The position numbers and the translations under genes are program-made. A DNA stretch of 6,218 nt, taken from contig REAV01000033.1 in the NCBI GenBank assembly GCA_004294465.1, forward strand, positions 1 to 6,218, in the 5' to 3' direction. This DNA is from Sphingobacteriia bacterium. GTDB lineage: Bacteria > Bacteroidota > Bacteroidia > Chitinophagales > Chitinophagaceae. Below, in pieces: positions 1-5,892 of the stretch. The stretch's first letter is position 1, and each line of letters opens with the position of its first letter. The notes beneath the pieces are model-generated. The model was given only the letters and a program-made list of their open reading frames with translations, did not search any database and was not told where the DNA came from.

Positions 1-167
1 ACTCCAACACAAAATTTCATTTGATGATAGGCTGCAAAATTTGCTTCAAATTCTTTAACTCCATCCCCTAAAATATACCATCCCTTTTTTAGAAAATGAT
101 CAAATGCAATTTTCAATTGCAAAGTATATTTTTCATTTACCTGATAAAGATTATCGTAAGGAATCAT
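1..167 (-). CDS. DegT/DnrJ/EryC1/StrS aminotransferase, N-terminal part (FdtB/QdtB-like), cut by window edge
   Basis: Only the first 55 codons are present; the gene continues past position 1. The translation starts MIPYDNLYQVNEKY and continues with KKGWYILGDGVKEFEANF, the N-terminal signature of PLP-dependent sugar aminotransferases of the DegT/DnrJ/EryC1/StrS family (an IPY.DL start, then GWYILG..V..FE..FA). Family members transfer an amino group from glutamate to a keto group of a nucleotide sugar in the cytoplasm. The catalytic lysine lies further on and is not visible. The ATG at 167-165 overlaps the TAA of the upstream ketoisomerase gene by one base (TAATG), which implies translational coupling. 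Next to an FdtA/QdtA-type ketoisomerase, the likely product is dTDP-3-amino-3,6-dideoxyhexose, so FdtB or QdtB is the closest functional guess. The family call is solid; the exact sugar is inference. Confidence 0.87.
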   Translation of the reverse strand, partial: MIPYDNLYQVNEKYTLQLKIAFDHFLKKGWYILGDGVKEFEANFAAYHQMKFCVG

Positions 168-547
168 TAAATCGATGGATAAGGTTCATAAATATAATCC
201 GAAGAATCGTAGGTGGTTGAAGCAAAAACCAAGAGGATAGCATCCTTTGAAAATCCATACATTTTATGCCAATCCTTTGTCTCTAAAATTAAACATTTTT
301 CGGGGCTATCTAATAAAAACGTTTCTTCTCTTTCTCCATCGTTATTGGATATCGTGCATTGACCATGAATGCAGATCGCAGCCTGAACAGTTTCATGATG
401 ACGATGTCCACCACGAATTGATTCATCAATATTATAAATATAGAAAACTCGTTTTATTGTAAAAGGAAGTACTTTTTCCGCATTATCCAAAACGGTCAAC
501 TCTCCCCTTGAATCTTTGAAATTTACTAGGTTAATAATTCTTGCCAT
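167..547 (-). CDS. dTDP-4-oxo-6-deoxyglucose 3,4-ketoisomerase-like cupin (FdtA/QdtA, WxcM C-terminal family)
   Basis: This 126-residue protein is a single cupin domain, about the usual length for FdtA/QdtA sugar ketoisomerases. Visible family marks are DSRGELTVLD (12-21), the histidine-rich RGGHRHHETVQ (45-55) holding the presumed active-site histidines (H48, H50) and Q55, the HGQCTI strand (61-66), and the C-terminal TTYDSSDYIYEPY (111-123), close to the Y-D--DYI signature of the family. These enzymes move the keto group of dTDP-4-oxo-6-deoxy-D-glucose from C4 to C3, giving the substrate for a 3-aminotransferase. The next gene starts inside this stop codon and looks like that aminotransferase. 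The glycosyltransferase gene upstream ends 20 bases before this start. Whether the product has galacto (FdtA) or gluco (QdtA) configuration cannot be read here. No Shine-Dalgarno precedes the ATG. Confidence 0.88.
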   Translation of the reverse strand: MARIINLVNFKDSRGELTVLDNAEKVLPFTIKRVFYIYNIDESIRGGHRHHETVQAAICIHGQCTISNNDGEREETFLLDSPEKCLILETKDWHKMYGFSKDAILLVFASTTYDSSDYIYEPYPSI

Positions 548-567
548 TATGCTAAATTAATAGGAAT

Positions 568-1428
568 TTATTTTTGCGTTGCCCTTTGATCTATTAACGC
601 ATCTATTAGATCCAATATTTCCGAATTGTCATTTAAATTAAATTTACGAGCAAATATTCGATCGCTTTTCATAATCTCGTCTAAATCTTCTAGGCCAAGC
701 CATTTGGGATGGGCTGTATTTGGTGCATGCTGATAATAATGGCAATTTTCATTGATCACCTTTGTTGCTAAGGGTGAACTCAGGATTTCAGTTTGAAACA
801 AAAATTCATCCGGAGCCCAAGTAAATTTATAAAAGCGTTTTGTTTTTTTATTCCTGTCCACTTTTTCTAACATATAGCTAAGTGCATCGAATGATAAAGC
901 CCAAAACATAGAATCGCCATAAAATTTAATCCCTTCTAGCAGTTTTCTTTTTGGAAGAACGATGTTCATTATTTTCTCTACTAAATATCTCCCAGGAAAA
1001 GAAAAATTGTCCATATAATACCGAGATACTCTTGTCATTCCCTCTGGCCATTCATTTTGGAAATCGCGGTATTTTAATAACAGCTTCCCTTTTCTGGCTT
1101 CATAAAATGATTTCATTTCTGCCACTGTAGCAATTGGATAATCTTGACCACTTAACAGCGTAACAAAATCGTATTGTATTTTAGTATCTAGTATTTCTTG
1201 AATTGAATTGAACTCTGCTTGAATTGTACTAAACCCAGCCCAGTTTACTTTGATTCTATTTTTTATAAGATAAACATTGGGTAATTGGGTAAGAAAATCA
1301 TGGCTAATTATAGGCAACTTTTCATCAACATGAATATAGAAATCAAAGTCTGGATCAATCATTCTTTGAATCATTCTATACGTCTGTTGAGGATCCGTAT
1401 AAGTAATAATTAGATGCGCTATTCGCAT
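568..1428 (-). CDS. GT14-type glycosyltransferase, core-2/I-branching beta-1,6-N-acetylglucosaminyltransferase family
   Basis: A 286-residue protein of the Branch (PF02485) family. In order: MRIAHLIITYTDP start with a Rossmann-like beta strand, FDFYIHVDEK (28-37), VNWAGFSTIQAE (61-72), DFVTLLSGQDYPI (87-99), FYGDSMFWALS (169-179), and FTWAPDEFLFQT (202-213), where E208 sits in the position of the proposed catalytic base. These motifs are shared with bacterial beta-1,6-GlcNAc transferases. There is no signal peptide or membrane segment, so it probably works on the cytoplasmic face. The ATG at 1428 is preferred; the open frame extends two codons upstream to a TTG at 1434, but the ATG gives the normal MRIAHLI start. 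It is the first gene after the nusG terminator and is followed 20 bases later by the ketoisomerase gene. Donor and acceptor sugars are unknown; a role in a surface polysaccharide or protein O-glycan is inferred from context. Confidence 0.87.
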   Translation of the reverse strand: MRIAHLIITYTDPQQTYRMIQRMIDPDFDFYIHVDEKLPIISHDFLTQLPNVYLIKNRIKVNWAGFSTIQAEFNSIQEILDTKIQYDFVTLLSGQDYPIATVAEMKSFYEARKGKLLLKYRDFQNEWPEGMTRVSRYYMDNFSFPGRYLVEKIMNIVLPKRKLLEGIKFYGDSMFWALSFDALSYMLEKVDRNKKTKRFYKFTWAPDEFLFQTEILSSPLATKVINENCHYYQHAPNTAHPKWLGLEDLDEIMKSDRIFARKFNLNDNSEILDLIDALIDQRATQK

Positions 1429-1541
1429 ATTCAATAATTGGTGATATAAATTCCTCTAATTTAAAGCTTCAATTTAAGCCAATTAGACCACTAAGTTAAA
1501 AAAACATTAAAACAATTAAGTTTTTATTTTATTTTCCTAAT

Positions 1542-1570
1542 AAAAAAAGCCATAGAAATTCTATGGCTTT
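1542..1570 (-). terminator. Intrinsic terminator after nusG
   Basis: An 11-bp perfect stem (1546-1556 with 1560-1570, including AGCCATAG/CTATGGCT) has a 3-nt loop. On the minus strand it is followed by a U-tract (complement of the A run at 1542-1545). It lies about 20 bases past the nusG stop. It should separate nusG from the glycosyltransferase operon. No good U-tract exists on the plus side, so I call it for the minus strand only. Confidence 0.9.
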
Positions 1571-1591
1571 CAACAAACTATACTTTAATGA

Positions 1592-2194
1592 TTAACCTAA
1601 TTTTTCTACCTGCATATAATTCAGCTCTACTGGAGTAGATCGACCAAATATTTTTACCGTTACTTTTAATTTCTTCTTTTCATCATTAACATCTTCAATA
1701 ACACCATTGAAATCGTTAAATGGTCCTTCGATGATTTTGATGGTTTCGCCAACAATGAAAGGTTCGCTCATAGTAACACCCTGATCGTTCATTTCATCTA
1801 CCTTACCCAACATCTTATTTACTTCCGCTTTACGAAGACTGATGATATTTCCTTTAGATCCTTTGCCGTCTGTTAAAAAGTGCATTACGTTACTGATATT
1901 GCTGATATGTTGAACCATATCATCATTCAGTTTACCATCTAACACTTCCATCATTACATATCCTGGGAAATAGTTTTTCTCGCGCATTACTTTTTTACCA
2001 GTTTGCACTTTGTACACTTTCTCCATTGGTAAAAAAATCTGTTTGATAACTTCCTGCCATCCACTTCGGATAATGTCTTTATCCAAATACTCTTTTACCT
2101 TTCTCTCTTTACCACTAACTACTCTCAACACATACCATTTGGTATCTGCCTGAGTGGCTACTGGAACTTCTGTTGCTATAACTACTTCTTCCAT
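1592..2194 (-). CDS. nusG: Transcription termination/antitermination factor NusG
   Basis: NusG binds the RNA polymerase clamp and modulates pausing, and links transcription to the ribosome (S10) or Rho. The 200-residue product has an NGN domain beginning at TKWYVLRVVSGKERKV (18-33), the conserved YFPGYVMMEV (75-84), and a C-terminal KOW domain at about 146-199 with GETIKIIEGPFNDFNG (149-164) and KKLKVTVKIFGRSTPVEL (174-191). The acidic/hydrophobic tail of about 17 residues before the NGN domain looks like a normal Bacteroidota extension. The ATG at 2194 follows the secE stop by 7 bases, so the two genes form an operon. No Shine-Dalgarno precedes it. A terminator follows directly, and rplK, the usual next gene, is absent. 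It is the housekeeping NusG rather than a capsule-specific UpxY-type paralogue, because it is paired with secE. Confidence 0.97.
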   Translation of the reverse strand: MEEVVIATEVPVATQADTKWYVLRVVSGKERKVKEYLDKDIIRSGWQEVIKQIFLPMEKVYKVQTGKKVMREKNYFPGYVMMEVLDGKLNDDMVQHISNISNVMHFLTDGKGSKGNIISLRKAEVNKMLGKVDEMNDQGVTMSEPFIVGETIKIIEGPFNDFNGVIEDVNDEKKKLKVTVKIFGRSTPVELNYMQVEKLG

Positions 2195-2201
2195 GAGTAT
2201 C

Positions 2202-2396
2202 TTACTTAAATAATGAGTAAATCAACTTTAATAATTGGTTGCTAGAAAAATCCATCACCCATACCATAGCAGTTATGATTACAGTTGCTACCAAAACAAT
2301 AACGGTGCTTTGTTGCAATTGCATCCATGTAGGCCAGGTTACTTTCTCCATCAGCTCATGGTAGCTCTCTTTAAAATACAATGCTATTTTGTTCAT
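2202..2396 (-). CDS. secE: Protein translocase subunit SecE
   Basis: SecE is the small clamp subunit of the SecYEG protein-conducting channel in the inner membrane. The 64-residue product is the single-membrane-span form usual outside gammaproteobacteria. It has an amphipathic N-terminal helix (FKESYHELMEKVTWPTW, 8-24) containing the conserved KVTWP motif (18-22), then one transmembrane segment of about 20 residues (31-50, STVIVLVATVIITAMVWVM region) and a short tail. The gene starts 22 bases after tRNA-Trp and ends 7 bases before nusG, the standard tRNA-Trp - secE - nusG arrangement. There is no Shine-Dalgarno before the ATG. Confidence 0.96.
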   Translation of the reverse strand: MNKIALYFKESYHELMEKVTWPTWMQLQQSTVIVLVATVIITAMVWVMDFSSNQLLKLIYSLFK

Positions 2397-2418
2397 GTTC
2401 TTGATATTAATCTGTTTG

Positions 2419-2489
2419 CACGGGCACTAGGATTCGAACCCAGATCAAAGGTTTTGGAGACCCGTATGCTACCATTGCACCATGCCCGT
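2419..2489 (-). tRNA. tRNA-Trp (anticodon CCA)
   Basis: Read on the minus strand, the acceptor stem ACGGGCA/TGCCCGT is perfect (7 bp). The D arm is GTGC/GCAT, the anticodon loop CTCCAAA gives CCA, and the T arm CTGGG-TTCGAAT-CCTAG is well formed. The discriminator is G, as expected for bacterial tRNA-Trp. The outer anticodon-stem pair (27-43) is a C-U mismatch followed by a G-U pair. CCA is not encoded (GCA follows). The 5' end lies one base from the U-tract of the tuf terminator hairpin, and secE starts 22 bases downstream, so the tRNA is probably cut out of the secE-nusG transcript. Confidence 0.96.
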
Positions 2490-2490
2490 A

Positions 2491-2527
2491 TAAAACAAAG
2501 TACTTAGGGGTTAGCTAAGTACTTTGT
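2491..2527 (-). terminator. Long terminator-like hairpin between tuf and tRNA-Trp
   Basis: A 12-bp perfect stem (2495-2506 with 2516-2527; arms ACAAAGTACTTA/TAAGTACTTTGT), extendable by one G-C pair, closes a 7-nt loop. On the minus strand it is followed by UUUUA. It has the form of an intrinsic terminator for the tRNA-tuf transcript, although the stem is AT-rich and the U-tract is short. Because the tRNA-Trp 5' end comes one base later, partial readthrough or a role in 5' processing is possible. A second small hairpin (CCCC/GGGG, 2559-2570) sits just after the tuf stop. Confidence 0.75.
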
Positions 2528-2578
2528 GTTATGTAAAGATATATAAACTTTTCCATCTCCCCTTCAGGGGTTCTGGGT

Positions 2579-3769
2579 TTATTTTACGATTTCAGTAACC
2601 TGACCAGCACCTACTGTTCTACCACCCTCACGGATAGCGAATTTCAATCCTTTTTCCATAGCGATTGGCTGAATCAATTTAACGCTCAAACCAATGTTAT
2701 CACCAGGCATTACCATTTCTGTTCCTTCTGGTAAAGTAACTTCTCCAGTTACGTCAGTAGTACGGAAATAGAACTGAGGACGGTACTTGTTAAAGAATGG
2801 AGTATGACGTCCACCTTCATCCTTGCTCAATACATACACTTCACCTTTGAAATCGGTGTGTGGAGTAATTGAACCTGGCTTACAAATTACCATACCACGA
2901 CGGATATCTTTTTTCTCAATACCACGTAATAATAAACCTGCATTATCACCAGCCTGACCTTCGTCTAATAATTTCTTGAACATCTCAACACCAGTGCAAG
3001 TTGAAGGCAATGGAGTTTCCATTAAACCAACGATTTCTACTGCTTCACCCACTTTAATGATACCACGCTCAATACGACCAGTAGCAACAGTACCACGACC
3101 TGTGATTGAGAATACATCCTCTACAGACATCAAGAAAGGCATATCGATAGGACGAGTAGGCAATGGAATGTAAGAATCCACAGCAGCCATTAATTCGTCA
3201 ATTTTCGCAACCCATTTTGGATCTTCAGCCATTGCACCAGTTGCAGAACCTTGAATGATTGGAGTGTTATCTCCATCAAATCCGTTCTTAGATAAGATTT
3301 CACGAATTTCCATTTCAACTAGTTCTAACAATTCAGGATCGTCAACCAAGTCTACTTTATTCATGAAAACAACCATGCTTGGAACACCTACCTGGCGAGC
3401 CAAAAGGATATGTTCTCTAGTTTGAGGCATAGGACCATCAGTAGCAGCAACTACCAAGATAGCGCCATCCATTTGTGCAGCACCAGTAATCATATTTTTC
3501 ACATAGTCAGCGTGACCAGGACAGTCAACGTGCGCATAGTGACGATTATCAGTTTGATACTCAACGTGAGCAGTATTAATGGTAATACCACGCTCTCTTT
3601 CTTCAGGAGCACCATCAATTTCATCATATTTTTTAGCTACGTTACCCATACCTCTTTTTGCAAGGATCATGGTAATAGCAGCAGTTAAAGTAGTTTTACC
3701 ATGGTCAACGTGACCAATGGTACCTACGTTTACGTGAGGTTTTTCCCTCTTAAAGGTCTCTTTTGCCAT
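2579..3769 (-). CDS. tuf: Translation elongation factor Tu (EF-Tu)
   Basis: EF-Tu carries aminoacyl-tRNA to the ribosomal A site and hydrolyses GTP on correct decoding. The 396-residue product has the full family length and all GTPase motifs: G1 GHVDHGKT (19-26), G2 RGITINT (60-66), G3 DCPGH (82-86, with the catalytic H86), G4 NKVD (137-140) and G5 SAT (175-177). Beta-barrel domains 2 and 3 follow, ending [15 protein letters not shown]. The start [20 protein letters not shown] is typical of Bacteroidota EF-Tu. The gene follows tRNA-Thr(GGU) by about 147 bases with no recognisable promoter in between, so it is probably transcribed with the four tRNAs. The ATG is preceded by an A-rich stretch without a Shine-Dalgarno. 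A hairpin terminator follows the stop. Confidence 0.99.
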   Translation of the reverse strand: MAKETFKREKPHVNVGTIGHVDHGKTTLTAAITMILAKRGMGNVAKKYDEIDGAPEERERGITINTAHVEYQTDNRHYAHVDCPGHADYVKNMITGAAQMDGAILVVAATDGPMPQTREHILLARQVGVPSMVVFMNKVDLVDDPELLELVEMEIREILSKNGFDGDNTPIIQGSATGAMAEDPKWVAKIDELMAAVDSYIPLPTRPIDMPFLMSVEDVFSITGRGTVATGRIERGIIKVGEAVEIVGLMETPLPSTCTGVEMFKKLLDEGQAGDNAGLLLRGIEKKDIRRGMVICKPGSITPHTDFKGEVYVLSKDEGGRHTPFFNKYRPQFYFRTTDVTGEVTLPEGTEMVMPGDNIGLSVKLIQPIAMEKGLKFAIREGGRTVGAGQVTEIVK

Positions 3770-3794
3770 TTTTATCGGTTTTTAGTTGTGTTTA

Positions 3795-3855
3795 AAAAAT
3801 TATCGGTCTTTTCAGACCAGTTATCAGTTTTATACTTTTGTTTCTTTTCAGAAAC
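3795..3855 (-). promoter_or_regulatory. Two GAAA-loop hairpins in the tuf leader
   Basis: On the minus strand the spacer between tRNA-Thr(GGU) and tuf contains two hairpins with the same GAAA loop: GTTTCT-GAAA-AGAAAC (3855-3840) and GGTCT-GAAA-AGACC (3818-3805). The second is followed, after five bases, by six U residues (complement of 3794-3799). The 8-base word ACCGATAA occurs twice nearby, right after the second hairpin and just before the tuf ATG. The hairpins could be RNase processing sites, a weak attenuator or stability elements. The structure is seen in the sequence; the function is not known. Confidence 0.4.
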
Positions 3856-3916
3856 TTTTTTCGATTTTGTAACTTAAATACGATCGATACTTTGATTGTA
3901 TTCAAGTTGTTCTTTG

Positions 3917-3988
<72 letters not shown>

Positions 3989-4000
3989 AGGGCCAAATTG

Positions 4001-4073
4001 AGCGGAAGACGAGGGTCGAACTCGCGACCTATAGCTTGGAAGGCTATCGCTCTACCAATTGAGCTACTTCCGC
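4001..4073 (-). tRNA. tRNA-Gly (anticodon UCC)
   Basis: On the minus strand the acceptor GCGGAAG/CTTCCGC is perfect. The D arm is GCTC/GAGC, the anticodon arm ATAGC-CTTCCAA-GCTAT reads TCC, and the T arm is GCGAG-TTCGACC-CTCGT with one G-U pair. The discriminator is U, normal for bacterial tRNA-Gly, and CCA is not encoded. It decodes GGA and GGG codons. It is third in the tRNA cluster. Confidence 0.97.
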
Positions 4074-4117
4074 TTTTTTTACCATTTAAAAGAACTATCC
4101 ACTTTTCAGTAGATCGG

Positions 4118-4200
<83 letters not shown>

Positions 4201-4221
4201 ATAACGTTTTACTGTTATAGA

Positions 4222-4269
4222 GTTATTAGGTTATTAAGTTATTAGGTTTCTAAGTGATTAGGTTTCTAA
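4222..4269. repeat. Three tandem copies of a 16-bp unit between tRNA-Thr(UGU) and tRNA-Tyr
   Basis: On the plus strand three adjacent 16-base units read GTTATTAGGTTATTAA, GTTATTAGGTTTCTAA and GTGATTAGGTTTCTAA. Copies 2 and 3 differ by one base, copies 1 and 2 by two. Each unit is itself a doubled 8-base word of the form GTTATTAG, so the tract can be read as six degenerate 8-mers. It fills the middle of the 91-base spacer and lies inside the presumed tRNA operon transcript. The unit is not self-complementary, so it does not form an obvious hairpin. Confidence 0.85.
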
Positions 4270-4291
4270 AATTTAACTTCCTTAATTCCTG

Positions 4292-4364
4292 AGCCGAAGA
4301 TGGGACTCGAACCCGCGACCTGCTGATTACAAATCAGCTGCTCTACCAACTGAGCTACTTCGGC
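4292..4364 (-). tRNA. tRNA-Thr (anticodon UGU)
   Basis: On the minus strand the acceptor GCCGAAG/CTTCGGC is perfect. The D arm is GCTC/GAGC and the anticodon arm GCTGA-TTTGTAA-TCAGC reads TGT. The T arm GCGGG-TTCGAGT-CCCAT has an outer G-U pair next to a C-A mismatch (50-64), which is unusual. The discriminator is U and CCA is not encoded. It decodes ACA and neighbouring threonine codons. It is the first gene after the promoter, with a leader of roughly 25-30 bases. Confidence 0.95.
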
Positions 4365-4396
4365 AAAAAAAAGACCTTCCCCTTTTTTTGGGATGG

Positions 4397-4426
4397 CAAA
4401 GGTAATGGAAAACTTTATTTGGCAAA
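4397..4426 (-). promoter_or_regulatory. Bacteroidota-type promoter of the tRNA-tuf operon
   Basis: On the minus strand a -33 element TTTG (4426-4423) is followed by an 18-base spacer and a -7 element TACCTTTG (4404-4397), a full match to the Bacteroidota consensus TAnnTTTG. Transcription should start near 4390, about 25-30 bases before tRNA-Thr(UGU). It lies downstream of the hpf terminator, so the tRNA-tuf unit appears independent of hpf. It is the only full consensus match I found in the intergenic regions of this window. Confidence 0.8.
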
Positions 4427-4511
4427 ATTTTGAAATGGTTTTTTTCCACCGTTTAGCAAACATTTGGTGATATCTGCCCAAAATATTGATTTTATTGGGC
4501 TTTGGAGAGGG

Positions 4512-4544
4512 CAAAAAACAAAAAAGCCCCGAATTGTCGGGGCT
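4512..4544 (-). terminator. Intrinsic terminator after hpf
   Basis: An 8-bp GC-rich stem (AGCCCCGA at 4525-4532 with TCGGGGCT at 4537-4544) closes a 4-base loop. On the minus strand it is followed by UUUUUUGUUUUUU (complement of 4512-4524). It begins 5 bases after the hpf stop codon. This is a classic strong terminator that isolates hpf from the tRNA operon. Confidence 0.95.
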
Positions 4545-4549
4545 AAATT

Positions 4550-4849
4550 TTAGGCTGCTAATTTTTCTTTTCTTCTTTTTACTTGATTAATGGTTGATTC
4601 TAGTGCGTGATCAAAAGATTCTTCAAATGATTTTGAAGACGCTTTTGCAAAAAACTCATGTTTTGGAACATGAACTCTAATTTCAGCAATTTTGTCTTTA
4701 ATGTTGTGCACCACATTATCCAGCTTTAAAAACACATCCACTTTTAAGATCGAATCGTGGAATGTGGGAAGTTTCTGTAGTTTCTTAGTTACATACTCAA
4801 CTAATTTTTCATCCGCATCAAAGTGAACTGTTTGAATGTTAACGTTCAT
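4550..4849 (-). CDS. hpf: Ribosome hibernation promoting factor, short form (HPF/RaiA family)
   Basis: HPF binds the decoding and tRNA sites of the small subunit in slow growth and inactivates or dimerises ribosomes. The 99-residue product begins MNVNIQTVHFDADEKL and contains the beta-alpha-beta-beta-beta-alpha pattern of the S30AE domain (PF02482), with LVEYVTKKLQKL as helix 1, IAEIRVHVPKHEFFAKA as the conserved strand region, and a basic helix ending INQVKRRKEKLAA. It lacks the C-terminal dimerisation domain of long HPF. The frame stays open upstream to 4966, but the ATG at 4849 matches the family start and length, and the upstream 39 residues look like translated leader. No Shine-Dalgarno is visible. 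The gene lies 146 bases after xerC and is closed by its own terminator. Confidence 0.93.
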   Translation of the reverse strand: MNVNIQTVHFDADEKLVEYVTKKLQKLPTFHDSILKVDVFLKLDNVVHNIKDKIAEIRVHVPKHEFFAKASSKSFEESFDHALESTINQVKRRKEKLAA

Positions 4850-4995
4850 AAATGGTAGCTTTAATCTGTGAAACAATATAATTTTAAAAGAACTTTCCAA
4901 CGCAAAACAAGCGTTAAACCTCGGATTATGTTGGACTGTTAAGTTAAACAACTTTTTATAATTCAAAAAATATTTCGCCTAATTTTTTGAAAAAT

Positions 4996-5892
4996 TTATG
5001 CCTTGGGGTGGGCTTTTTTAAACACATCTTTTAATTTTTCGATGGTATTATGGGTATACACTTGTGTAGCAGCTAAACTACTATGTCCGAGCAGCTCTTT
5101 TACGGCATTTAAGTCGGCCCCATTATTCATCAGATGGGTGGCAAAACTATGGCGCAGAATATGCGGGCTTTTCTTTTTAATGGTAGTTACTTCAGAAAGC
5201 CTGGCCTTAATAAAACTGTAAACCGATTTAGGCTGGAGGGGCTTACCCGATTCAGCAACAAACAGATGGTCTGTCTGCTGCGCATTTGCTGGCTTTTCCT
5301 CTATATATTTTTGGAGTTGGTCAATTAAGTCTTTATTGATTGGAATGATGCGTTCTTTGTTTCCTTTACCCAGCACTTTTACCTGTTGATGAGCAGCATC
5401 CAATTGCATTTCTTTGAGTTGTATCAGTTCACTCAATCGCATACCAGTACTGTAAAAAAGTAAAATCACCAGCCTTTCGGTTCTTCCTTTCCAATCGTCT
5501 GAAAAGGGCATGTGTTGAAACAAATGATCCATATCAATTTGTTCAACAAACTGAGGTAACCGCTTACTGATTTTAGGTGCAATAATGGTTCCCATAGGGC
5601 TTTTAATCAAAGTCCCTGTTTTTAATTGATATTTATAAAATGATTTGAGAGAAGATATTTTACGATTGATCGATTTAGAACTGATCTCATCTTCTTTTAA
5701 TTCTGCCAGCCAACTTCTTACCATTGTTGGGCTGATTAGCTCCAAATCAGGTGAATCAAATTGACTGACTAAATATTGAAAAAATTGTTCTAAATCGTTT
5801 TGATAAGAAATCAATGTATGCTTAGAATACCGCTTCTCAAATTTTAGATACTCGAGAAATTGATCGATTGAAGGGTATTGAGGTATGGGCAT
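4996..5892 (-). CDS. Tyrosine recombinase, XerC/XerD family
   Basis: A 298-residue site-specific recombinase of the length of XerC/XerD, which resolve chromosome dimers at dif during division. It has an N-terminal SAM-like core-binding domain (about 5-95, with FLEYLKFEKRYSKHTLISYQ) and a C-terminal catalytic domain with the complete active site: R152 (STGMRLSEL), K176 (VLGKGNKER), H244 and R247 (PHILRHSFATH), H270 (LLGHSS) and nucleophile Y279 (QVYTHNT). Its place between rpsU and hpf is the usual one for the Bacteroidota xerC homologue, so it is housekeeping rather than a mobile integrase. XerC versus XerD cannot be settled here. The ATG at 5892 follows the U-tract of the rpsU terminator with no spacer and no Shine-Dalgarno; no in-frame ATG occurs until residue 57, so this start fits the domain best. 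Confidence 0.93.
   Translation of the reverse strand: MPIPQYPSIDQFLEYLKFEKRYSKHTLISYQNDLEQFFQYLVSQFDSPDLELISPTMVRSWLAELKEDEISSKSINRKISSLKSFYKYQLKTGTLIKSPMGTIIAPKISKRLPQFVEQIDMDHLFQHMPFSDDWKGRTERLVILLFYSTGMRLSELIQLKEMQLDAAHQQVKVLGKGNKERIIPINKDLIDQLQKYIEEKPANAQQTDHLFVAESGKPLQPKSVYSFIKARLSEVTTIKKKSPHILRHSFATHLMNNGADLNAVKELLGHSSLAATQVYTHNTIEKLKDVFKKAHPKA

Noticed and set aside
1429..1434. TTG start two codons upstream of the glycosyltransferase ATG
   Set aside because: The ATG at 1428 gives the family-typical MRIAHLI start, and nothing favours the TTG.
1435..1541. Promoter for the glycosyltransferase operon (TTG-N16-TAAATTAG on the minus strand)
   Set aside because: The region must hold a promoter given the nusG terminator, but this match is imperfect in spacing and sequence, and I see no better one.
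1592..2194. nusG as a capsule-specific UpxY/RfaH-type paralogue, given the adjacent glycan genes
   Set aside because: It is directly paired with secE and tRNA-Trp, has the housekeeping motifs, and is cut off from the glycan genes by a strong terminator.
2235..2507. Plus-strand open frame over secE and tRNA-Trp
   Set aside because: It is antisense to two well-supported genes, and part of its translation (GFEPRSKVLETRMLPLHHA) is the known artefact of reading a tRNA in reverse.
2495..2527. TACTTTG in the tuf/tRNA-Trp hairpin as a -7 promoter box
   Set aside because: It is one base short of TAnnTTTG, lacks a -33 TTG at suitable distance, and is explained by the hairpin arms.
4873..4900. Possible hpf promoter (TTG-N17-TATATTGT on the minus strand)
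   Set aside because: The -7 element has two mismatches to TAnnTTTG; in such AT-rich sequence this is too weak to call, though an hpf promoter probably lies in this gap.
4850..4966. A 39-residue N-terminal extension of HPF in the open frame
   Set aside because: The ATG at 4849 gives the normal family start (MNVNIQ) and length; the upstream residues show no domain and overlap the likely promoter/leader.
4996..5892. Tyrosine recombinase as the integrase of a mobile element next to tRNA genes
   Set aside because: No att-like tRNA fragments, phage or conjugation genes are present, and the rpsU-recombinase-hpf order is the conserved housekeeping one.
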